A DNA stretch of 11,797 bases from Gallionellaceae bacterium (GTDB taxonomy: Bacteria > Pseudomonadota > Gammaproteobacteria > Burkholderiales > Gallionellaceae): contig PLYB01000069.1 in the NCBI GenBank assembly GCA_003151655.1, forward strand, positions 1-11,797, written 5' to 3'. Shown piece by piece: positions 6,511 to 11,797 of the stretch. Numbering within the stretch: position 1 is the first letter of the stretch; each line of letters starts with the position of its first letter. Made by a program: the position numbers and the translations under genes. The notes below the pieces were generated by a model. That model was not told where the DNA came from and made no database searches. It saw only the letters and a list, made by a program, of their open reading frames with translations.

Positions 6511-7109
6511 TTGCAGATTGCACCGCTATTATTCTCGCGGGCGGTGATTCAACGCGCATGGGGCGAGACAAAGCTTCGTTGCTTGTTAACGGTGAGGCCT
6601 TGTTGCAAAGTGTGATCGCCCGCGTGCAACCGTTGTTCGCGCAGACATTAATCAGTGTACGCCAGCCGCGTGGGGATGTATCGCTGCCGCAAATTTGCGA
6701 TACGCAAGCGGACGGCGGGCCTCTGGTCGGTTTGATCAGTGCCTTGGAGACGATCACTACACCGTGGGTTTTTGTGGTGGCGTGCGATATGCCATTTATT
6801 GTGCCAGCGCTGATTGCACAATTGGCAAGTTTTCGAGGTGAGCATCAGGCCGTTATTCCTGTGGTAGATGAACATGCGCAACCGCTGGCTGCATTCTATG
6901 CACGCAGTTGTTTGTCGGTGTTGCAGCAAGGTCTGGTGACAGGAAACAAAAGCCTGCTCGGGATGATGAAGAATTTGGATGTGCGCTATGTGGCTGCTGA
7001 TGAATTAGTACAGTTCGATCCGCAGTTACGCAGTTTTTTTGATTTGGATACGCCGCAGGATGTGACGCTTGCTGAACGGGCATGGCAATTGTGCCACTCC
7101 GAAAAATGA
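6507..7109 (+). CDS. mobA: Molybdenum cofactor guanylyltransferase MobA
   Basis: It transfers GMP from GTP to Mo-molybdopterin, giving the MGD cofactor of the DMSO-reductase enzyme family. It has 200 residues, a normal size. The nucleotidyltransferase signature LAGGDSTRMGRDKASL spans 10-25, DGGPLVGL is at 69-76, the Mg-binding ACDMPF at 92-97, PLAAFY at 126-131 and the C-terminal FFDLDTPQD at 177-185. The ATG overlaps the mobB stop. A 92-bp gap holding a dispersed hairpin repeat separates it from moeA. MobA together with Mog and MoeA implies the host uses bis-MGD molybdoenzymes. Confidence 0.95.
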   Translation: MIADCTAIILAGGDSTRMGRDKASLLVNGEALLQSVIARVQPLFAQTLISVRQPRGDVSLPQICDTQADGGPLVGLISALETITTPWVFVVACDMPFIVPALIAQLASFRGEHQAVIPVVDEHAQPLAAFYARSCLSVLQQGLVTGNKSLLGMMKNLDVRYVAADELVQFDPQLRSFFDLDTPQDVTLAERAWQLCHSEK

Positions 7110-7127
7110 AACTTGTGATGCCCGTTT

Positions 7128-7169
7128 CCCCCTCCCCAACCCTCCCCCGGAGGTGGAGGGGGCAATCGA
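7128..7169 (+). repeat. Dispersed C-rich hairpin repeat, copy 3 (mobA-moeA gap)
   Basis: A C-rich lead-in is followed by a stem of 7140-7148 with 7152-7160, with one mismatch (C7146/T7154) and a GGA loop, ending in GGGGGCAATCGA. It is closest to the copy at 739-780, sharing its loop, mismatch position and GGCAATCGA tail. It fills most of the only sizeable gap within the mobA-moeA part of the cluster and could affect mRNA stability there. There is no T-run after it, so it does not look like an intrinsic terminator. Confidence 0.75.
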
Positions 7170-7201
7170 ATCGCTACGCGAGTTTTACGTTAAGGAATTA
7201 A

Positions 7202-8443
7202 ATGAAGAATTCACTGCCATTAAACGAGGCGCAAAGCTGTGTGCTGCAACATGCCATGCCGTCGGGCACGGAACAGATTGATCTGCTGCAATCACTGGAG
7301 CGGGTGCTGGCGCAAGAGGTGCGCTCGAATCGCGATCATCCGCCTTGCGACATTTCGGCGATGGATGGTTATGCGGTGCGTGCCGCCGATCTGAACATAG
7401 TCCCTGCGCAACTTTTGATCGTTGCCGACATCAAGGCAGGTGACTTGCCCATGCTGACCGTGCAAGCCAGACAGTGCGCTCGCATCATGACCGGAGCGCC
7501 CGTCCCGCAGGGAACGGATACCGTGATTCGTGTCGAAGATACGCAAGCTGTTGCTGCGGACAAAGTACAAATCAATGTGTCCGCCCAAACGGGCAAAGAC
7601 ATTCGTCGTCGTGGCGAAAATTTACGCACCGATGAAGTGGTGCTGACTGCTGGCACGGAGATCAATCCCGGTACTCTGGGGATTCTCGCTATGGTCAAAG
7701 CCGCCGAGGTAACGGTACAGCGCCGCCCGCGTGTCGCTATTCTTTCCAGCGGCGACGAACTGGAAGGGCTGCACGATGCGTTCGATGCGAACAAGATACC
7801 GGATGCCAATAGCTATGCCTTGATGGCGCAAGTGCAGGCGCTGGGTATACAACCCACGCTGCTCGGTATCGCGCGCGACACCCCGGACGATCTGCGTGAA
7901 AAATTGCAACAGGGCTTGCAGTACGATGTGCTGCTGGTTTCCGGCGGCACCTCGGTCGGTGTGCATGATTTCGTGCGACCTACGCTGGAACAACTCGGTG
8001 TACAAATGCATTTCTGGCGCGTGCACATGCGCCCCGGACATCCGGTCGCGTTCGGCACTACGGCGGCGAGCAAAGTGTTTTGTCTACCCGGTAATCCTGT
8101 ATCCAGCATGGTGTGTTTTGAACAATTGGTTGCCCCGGCTTTGCGCAATATGATGGGCTATGCCCGTCTTTTTCGGCGCACGCTGCCGGTGCGTTTGGCG
8201 CAAGCTGTGGCGCATCGCCCGGGGCATGTGGAATTTGTGCGTGTGGTGTTGAGCCGCGATGCTGATGGTTATTTGGCGACACCGACAGGATCGCAAAGCA
8301 GCGGTGTGTTGCTGTCGATGGCGCGAGCGGATGCGCTGTTAATCGTGCCAAACGAGAGCAAGGGGTTGGCAGCAGGCGATCAAGCGATGGTGCAAATATT
8401 GAATGGCACAGAATTCGAGCAAGACAACGGGAGCATAGTATGA
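7202..8443 (+). CDS. moeA: Molybdopterin molybdenumtransferase MoeA
   Basis: It inserts molybdate into adenylylated molybdopterin. The 413-residue protein has the normal length for bacterial MoeA. Motifs are SAMDGYAVR (52-60), MTGAPVPQGTDTVIR (96-110), RRRGEN (135-140), SSGDEL (182-187), SGGTSVGVHDF (247-257), RPGHPVAFG (277-285) and LPGNPVSS (295-302). The domain IV barrel occupies about 325-413. A good Shine-Dalgarno, AAGGA at 7192-7196, lies 5 nt before the ATG. The stop overlaps the mog ATG by 4 bp, so MoeA and Mog, consecutive steps in the pathway, are probably translated together. Confidence 0.97.
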   Translation: MKNSLPLNEAQSCVLQHAMPSGTEQIDLLQSLERVLAQEVRSNRDHPPCDISAMDGYAVRAADLNIVPAQLLIVADIKAGDLPMLTVQARQCARIMTGAPVPQGTDTVIRVEDTQAVAADKVQINVSAQTGKDIRRRGENLRTDEVVLTAGTEINPGTLGILAMVKAAEVTVQRRPRVAILSSGDELEGLHDAFDANKIPDANSYALMAQVQALGIQPTLLGIARDTPDDLREKLQQGLQYDVLLVSGGTSVGVHDFVRPTLEQLGVQMHFWRVHMRPGHPVAFGTTAASKVFCLPGNPVSSMVCFEQLVAPALRNMMGYARLFRRTLPVRLAQAVAHRPGHVEFVRVVLSRDADGYLATPTGSQSSGVLLSMARADALLIVPNESKGLAAGDQAMVQILNGTEFEQDNGSIV

Positions 8444-8979
8444 CTACAGCAAAAATCGGCATCCTCACTATTTCAGACCGCGCCAGTCGCGGTGAATATG
8501 AAGACAAGGGTGGTCCCGCCATGCACGCATGGTTCACGCGTGTATTAACCAGTCCGTGGGAGGCGGTAGCGCGCGTGATTCCCGATGAGCAATCGCTGAT
8601 CGAAGAAACGCTTATCGAGTTGAGCGATGTAGTCGGGTGTAGTTTGATTGTTACTACCGGCGGCACCGGCCCCGCTCTGCGCGATGTGACGCCGGAGGCG
8701 ACCGAAGCAGTGTGCGAAAAGATGATGCCCGGTTTTGGCGAACTGATGCGCACCGCCTCGCTGAAATTCGTACCCACCGCGATTTTGTCGCGCCAGACCG
8801 CAGGTATACGCGGCAAGAGCCTGATCATTAATCTGCCTGGCAAGCCTTCAGCTATCGACGATTGCTTGAACGCTGTTTTTCCCGCAGTACCTTATTGCAT
8901 CGACCTGATCGGTGGCGAGTATCTGGAAGCTGATGCGCAACAATGTGCAGTCTTTCGTCCAGCGCATGCGAAAAAGTAG
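8440..8979 (+). CDS. mog: Molybdopterin adenylyltransferase Mog
   Basis: It adenylates molybdopterin before MoeA inserts molybdenum. The 179-residue protein belongs to the Mog branch and not the MoaB branch: TTGGTGPALRDVTPEAT (72-88) is followed by MPGFGELMR (96-104), FVPTAILSRQ (110-119) and INLPGKPSAI (130-139). D49 and D82 match the catalytic aspartates of E. coli Mog in position. It starts within the moeA stop (ATGA) and is the last gene of the Moco cluster. Only 57 bp separate it from the convergent fur gene, and I see no clear terminator hairpin there. Confidence 0.95.
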   Translation: MTTAKIGILTISDRASRGEYEDKGGPAMHAWFTRVLTSPWEAVARVIPDEQSLIEETLIELSDVVGCSLIVTTGGTGPALRDVTPEATEAVCEKMMPGFGELMRTASLKFVPTAILSRQTAGIRGKSLIINLPGKPSAIDDCLNAVFPAVPYCIDLIGGEYLEADAQQCAVFRPAHAKK

Positions 8980-9036
8980 TTGTGAAACCCGCACCGGATA
9001 GCCGCTATATCTTGTGTGTGTAACAGAAAAATATTC

Positions 9037-9480
9037 TCAGGGAAGAGACTTTTTAAACGGATTATTCGGGCATTTCAGTTTGGTGCAATCCGCGTAGATG
9101 TAGAGCGAATGATCATGCATGGCGAAGCCCCGGTCAGCGGCGGCTTTTTTCTGGCGCGACTCGATGGTCGCGTCATAGAACTCCTCGACCACTCCGCATT
9201 GCAGACAGACGATGTGATCATGGTGCTTTCCCTGATTGAGCTCGAATACCGACTTGTCGCCTTGGAAGTGGTGCCTGATAAGTAACCCAGCCTGCTCGAA
9301 CTGGGTCAGTACCCGGTAAACCGTGGCCAGACCAATGTCCTCTCCGCCCGCAAGCAGTTTTTTGTAAACATCTTCCGCGCTTAAATGGCACTCATTGCCG
9401 CTTTCAAACAGACTCAATACCTTAAGTCGAGGCAGCGTTGATTTCAGACCTGCACTTTTCAGATCCAGCGATTGGCTCAT
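9037..9480 (-). CDS. fur: Ferric uptake regulator Fur
   Basis: This is the iron-responsive dimeric repressor that binds Fur boxes when loaded with Fe2+. The 147-residue protein has a winged-helix DNA-binding region (about 10-83, with HLSAEDVYKKL at 32-42 and GLATVYRVLTQFEQAGL at 50-66). The dimerization and metal domain has HHDH (86-89), CLQC (C92, C95) and a C-terminal pair, C132 and C137. These four cysteines are at the same numbers as in E. coli Fur. On the minus strand AAGGA lies 6 nt before the ATG. It is divergent from the cupredoxin-Ftr1 genes and shares a 104-bp gap containing a Fur-box-like palindrome, so autoregulation and control of the iron genes are both likely. Fur was preferred over Zur or PerR on overall motif match. 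Confidence 0.95.
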   Translation of the reverse strand: MSQSLDLKSAGLKSTLPRLKVLSLFESGNECHLSAEDVYKKLLAGGEDIGLATVYRVLTQFEQAGLLIRHHFQGDKSVFELNQGKHHDHIVCLQCGVVEEFYDATIESRQKKAAADRGFAMHDHSLYIYADCTKLKCPNNPFKKSLP

Positions 9481-9528
9481 GCAATTTCCTTAACATCTAC
9501 TTAATTTGAAAATTCTATCACAAACAAA

Positions 9529-9557
9529 TTGCAAACAATAATGAGAATGATTATCAT
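9529..9557 (+). promoter_or_regulatory. Promoter of the cupredoxin-Ftr1 operon
   Basis: TTGCAA (9529-9534, 4 of 6 to the -35 consensus) and TATCAT (9552-9557, 5 of 6 to the -10 consensus) are separated by exactly 17 nt. The start site would fall near 9564, about 20 nt before the cupredoxin ATG. The -10 lies inside the Fur-box-like palindrome, so bound Fur would block RNA polymerase. Confidence 0.6.
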
Positions 9558-9561
9558 TCGC
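9543..9561. promoter_or_regulatory. Fur box in the fur / iron-uptake divergent region
   Basis: The 19 bases match the classic Fur box consensus (GATAATGATAATCATTATC) at 15 positions. They contain a perfect 7-1-7 palindrome, GAATGAT-T-ATCATTC (9545-9559). The site overlaps the -10 of the rightward promoter and lies 63 bp from the fur start codon. Confidence 0.85.
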
Positions 9562-9584
9562 AAAGTTAAACGACAAAGACTGCC

Positions 9585-9920
9585 ATGAAAATTATTCTGT
9601 TTTGCTTGCTGCTGTTCCCGCTGGCTACTTTCGCAGCAGATACCGATTATGCGTTGAACATTAAGGATCAGCGCTTTCAACCGAATGAACTAATCATTAT
9701 GGCGGGACAGAAGGCTAAGCTGGTAATTCGCAATCAGGATGGCATGCCGGCTGAGTTTGAAAGCTCTGATCTTTCCCGTGAAGTCATCGTGCCGGGACAT
9801 GGTGAAATCGTAATCTACGTTGGCCCTTTGGAGCCGGGAACTTACCAGTTTTTTAATGATTTTAACCATGAAATGAAGGGTTCTATTGTGGTGAATCCTG
9901 CATCCAACAAAGGGCACTGA
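9585..9920 (+). CDS. Exported cupredoxin-like protein of the Ftr1 iron-uptake type
   Basis: This 111-residue protein has a signal peptide (hydrophobic 3-16, likely cleavage after about A17/A18) and one cupredoxin-like domain. The family pattern is visible as RFQPNELIIMAGQKAKLVIRN (30-50), AEFESSDL (56-63), EVIVPG (66-71), LEPGTYQFFNDF (82-93) and GSIVV (99-103). Periplasmic partners of this kind accompany Ftr1 permeases (FtrB-type) and are thought to help oxidise or deliver iron. The mature protein has no cysteine, so a classical type 1 copper site cannot form. H72, H95 and M97 are the remaining candidate ligands. It is the first gene behind the Fur box and ends 2 bp before the permease. The start is the only sensible ATG for a signal peptide, though the ribosome-binding site is poor. 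Confidence 0.88.
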   Translation: MKIILFCLLLFPLATFAADTDYALNIKDQRFQPNELIIMAGQKAKLVIRNQDGMPAEFESSDLSREVIVPGHGEIVIYVGPLEPGTYQFFNDFNHEMKGSIVVNPASNKGH

Positions 9921-9922
9921 GT

Positions 9923-10750
9923 ATGTTTGCAACCGCAGTAATTATGTTTCGGGAAGTATTGGAAGCCTCGCTTATTATTGCAATTGTTCTCGGCGCTAGC
10001 CGTGGTGTTGCGGGGCGCGGATGGTGGGTTGGCGCAGGTATCGGGCTGGGATTGCTTGGGGCATCCATCGTGGCGACGCTGGCGAATGTTGCTTCTTCCG
10101 TTTTTTCCGGTGAAGGGCAAGCTATTCTTAATGCAGTCATCCTGCTGAGTGCGGTAGTGATGTTGACATGGCATAACGTCTGGATGAGTGCACATGCTCA
10201 ACAATTTTCAGCAGAGGTTAAGGCGCTCGGTACAGATGTTCAGTCCGGCCAACGTCCGATGGCAGCCTTGCTGGTTATTACGCTCGTGGCAGTGATGCGC
10301 GAGGGTTCAGAAGCGGTACTATTTCTTTGGGCGGTCTCCACCAGCGGCGAACAAAGCATGAATATGCTTCTTGGCGGTATCGGCGGTGTGCTAGTCGGCG
10401 TTCTGTCCGGCCTGCTTTTGTACATCGGAATATTGCGTATTCCAACCCGCTACTTTTTTTCAATCACAAGTTGGATGATCTTGCTTCTTGCCGCCGGTCT
10501 GTCTGCACAGGCAGCAGGCTTTCTCAATCAGATTGGAATTCTGCCCACTTTGGGTAGCGGTCTATGGAACACTTCAAATATCTTGAGCCAGAATAGTCTG
10601 CTTGGTCAGTTGCTGCATATTTTGGTGGGGTACATTGCCCGTCCATCAGGTATTGAGGTCGTTTTCTACATAGCGACATTTCTGACCATGCTAATCCTGA
10701 TGCGAATCTACGGTGGGAATCGAAGTGGACGACTAAATACGCAAGGTTAA
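9923..10750 (+). CDS. Ftr1/EfeU-family high-affinity iron permease
   Basis: This 275-residue inner-membrane protein has about seven hydrophobic segments (roughly 4-24, 36-56, 66-86, 113-136, 148-170, 178-200 and 245-265). The two REXXE iron-translocation motifs of the family are intact: R10-E14 (REVLE) in the first membrane segment and R126-E130 (REGSE) in the fourth. It imports iron, normally after oxidation by a periplasmic partner, here presumably the adjacent cupredoxin-like protein. It starts 2 bp after that gene and ends 7 bp before an exported-protein gene, so all three are likely one Fur-controlled transcript. No P19 (FtrA) or polyferredoxin (FtrD) gene is seen next to it. Confidence 0.94.
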   Translation: MFATAVIMFREVLEASLIIAIVLGASRGVAGRGWWVGAGIGLGLLGASIVATLANVASSVFSGEGQAILNAVILLSAVVMLTWHNVWMSAHAQQFSAEVKALGTDVQSGQRPMAALLVITLVAVMREGSEAVLFLWAVSTSGEQSMNMLLGGIGGVLVGVLSGLLLYIGILRIPTRYFFSITSWMILLLAAGLSAQAAGFLNQIGILPTLGSGLWNTSNILSQNSLLGQLLHILVGYIARPSGIEVVFYIATFLTMLILMRIYGGNRSGRLNTQG

Positions 10751-10757
10751 GAACTAT

Positions 10758-11510
10758 ATGGGGCAGATAGCTAAAAAATTAATCCTGTCTCTTTTTGCGA
10801 CATTTGCAGTCCTCTCTGTTTTTGGCGCAAACGCTGTCTATGCAGATAACGACTTCATCGTTTATTCACCGCATGTAGTTCAAGGGCAACGTGAAGTTGA
10901 AATGAGAGGGTTCGGCTATCAGGATGGGCGGAGTGATCTCAACGGTGCTGGCGGCTATAACATTTCCATCGCGCATGCGGTAACCAGCTGGTGGAAGCCC
11001 GAGATATATATCGGAGAATTCAATCGTGCTGCGGGGGGATCAATTTATTCTTCAGGTTATGAGTTTGAGAATACGTTCCAACTTGGCGCGCAGGGTGAAT
11101 ACTGGGCTGACGTTGGCTTTCTGGCATCATACGTTGATAGTACCCAACCGGGAATATCAAGTATTGCCGAATTTGGACCGTTACTGGAAAAGATGTCCGG
11201 GCATGTCGACCAGCGATTAAATCTAATTTTCGGAAAACAGACAGGTGGCGGGGCGAGTAGTGCAATTGCAATTCGCTCGGCCTATAGCATTAACTACAAT
11301 TTTCATTCGGACAAGGCTACCTATTCTCCAGGCCTCGAAGCCTATTATCGTCCCAGTGACAACGCTTACCAAATTGGACCGATATTTTCCGGGGAACTCA
11401 GAACAGATGGGGGTAATGAACTGGAATATAGCATTGGCGAGGTTTTTGGTATTAATTCCGGCGCTCCGTCCAGAACACTTCTGGCCCGTGTGGGGTATGA
11501 ATTTTTCTAA
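10758..11510 (+). CDS. Predicted outer-membrane beta-barrel protein of unknown function
   Basis: I do not recognise a named family. The 250-residue protein begins with a signal peptide (basic KK at 6-7, hydrophobic 8-24, likely cleavage after VYA at 29). The mature part is rich in Gly, Tyr, Ser and Asn and has no long hydrophobic helix. Repeated short stretches alternate polar and hydrophobic residues (for example VEMRGFGYQDG, KPEIYIGEF, GAQGEYWADVGFLASY and PGLEAYYRPSDN). The chain ends LARVGYEFF, and a terminal Phe after alternating residues is the usual signal for BAM-assembled outer-membrane barrels. It has no cysteines or haem motifs. It follows the Ftr1 gene by 7 bp, so it probably belongs to the Fur-regulated operon and might pass iron across the outer membrane. 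That role is inference from position. Confidence 0.8.
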   Translation: MGQIAKKLILSLFATFAVLSVFGANAVYADNDFIVYSPHVVQGQREVEMRGFGYQDGRSDLNGAGGYNISIAHAVTSWWKPEIYIGEFNRAAGGSIYSSGYEFENTFQLGAQGEYWADVGFLASYVDSTQPGISSIAEFGPLLEKMSGHVDQRLNLIFGKQTGGGASSAIAIRSAYSINYNFHSDKATYSPGLEAYYRPSDNAYQIGPIFSGELRTDGGNELEYSIGEVFGINSGAPSRTLLARVGYEFF

Positions 11511-11763
11511 ATCGAGTCTGTGCTCTTAAATACTGTACAAGACTGTTCAAGTTTCATCGAGTCGTGAGTCAGAAGGTATTCGTTGCGTTTGGGTTGGCTG
11601 ACTAAAACATCACCGTGATGCGAAAGTGTTACTTCGTAGGCACACCTTTTGCTAGATTCCGTAACACCGTTAACCCACCAATTATGTTTATTGTTACGGC
11701 ATAAATGTTGGCGTAGTATGTGGTGGTAAATTAGAAAACGGTAATATACTTAAGAGGCCCTAG
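11511..11763. other. Intergenic region rich in short repeats (candidate operator region)
   Basis: This 253-bp stretch shows no credible gene. It holds a tandem 10-bp direct repeat, ACTGTACAAG/ACTGTTCAAG (11532-11551), an ATCGAGTC direct repeat (11511-11518 and 11556-11563) and a 6-1-6 palindrome, CATCACCGTGATG (11608-11620). It also holds three alternately oriented TGTTAC/GTAACA units (11627-11632, 11661-11666 and 11692-11697). The outer two pairings give 7-bp (11626-11632/11661-11667) and 8-bp (11659-11666/11692-11699) inverted repeats. I see no convincing promoter or T-tailed terminator. Confidence 0.5.
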
Positions 11764-11797
11764 ATGAACAATGAGACAGTAATCGGTGCGGTAGATG
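11764..11797 (+). CDS. Start of a gene cut by the window end (unknown product)
   Basis: The ATG at 11764 is preceded by AAGAGG (11752-11757) with 6-nt spacing, a good Shine-Dalgarno. The 11 visible codons read MNNETVIGAVD. That is too short to assign a family. It follows a repeat-rich gap and so probably has its own promoter. Confidence 0.5.
   Translation, partial: MNNETVIGAVD

Noticed and set aside
216..7169. Three similar hairpin repeats considered as a CRISPR array or attachment sites
   Set aside because: Copies are kilobases apart, diverged and without regular spacers, and there is no integrase or cas gene in the window.
8058..8843. 261-residue minus-strand reading frame opposite moeA and mog
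   Set aside because: It lies across two well-supported genes and has a low-complexity Ser/Pro/Arg composition typical of an antisense shadow.
9016..9285. 89-residue plus-strand reading frame opposite fur
   Set aside because: The fur frame has all four metal cysteines, the HHDH motif and a good ribosome-binding site; the opposite frame has no support.

Overview
This window is 11.8 kb of gene-dense bacterial chromosome. Gene content and protein style point to a betaproteobacterium, and I would guess a Gallionellaceae- or Sulfuricellaceae-like iron or sulfur lithotroph. The guess rests on siroheme/cobyrinate-amidase genes, a compact molybdenum-cofactor cluster and a Fur-linked Ftr1 iron permease. 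The genus is inference; no rRNA or other decisive marker is present.

Region 1 (1-3014, + strand) is a tightly coupled operon. It holds the 3' part of a cobyrinate a,c-diamide synthase (CobB/CbiA/DsrN family), a DUF4202 protein and a full-length siroheme synthase, CysG. Start and stop codons overlap or abut. The mix suggests siroheme supply and perhaps siroheme amidation, as in dsr-type sulfur oxidizers. Two copies of a short C-rich hairpin repeat sit in frame inside the first gene. A third copy lies at 7128-7165.

Region 2 (3039-3131) lies between the convergent cysG and moaA genes. It is a near-perfect long inverted repeat whose arms are themselves GTAG-headed hairpins, which is the layout of a REPIN (paired REP) element.

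Region 3 (3161-8979) is an almost complete molybdenum-cofactor pathway. moaA is on the minus strand. Divergent from it run moaC-moaD-moaE, a stand-alone cyclic-nucleotide-binding-domain protein, mobB-mobA, and moeA-mog. Together these cover GTP to cPMP (MoaA, MoaC), molybdopterin (MoaD, MoaE), adenylylation and Mo insertion (Mog, MoeA) and MGD formation (MobA, MobB). MoeB is not in the window.

Region 4 (9037-11510) is iron homeostasis. fur is on the minus strand. Divergent from it, behind a Fur-box-like operator overlapping a promoter -10, run a secreted cupredoxin-like protein, an Ftr1-family permease and an unrecognised protein that looks like an outer-membrane beta-barrel. The last may be an additional, undescribed part of the iron-uptake unit.

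Region 5 (11511-11797) is a 253-bp intergenic stretch rich in short direct and inverted repeats, followed by the first codons of a new gene cut by the window edge.
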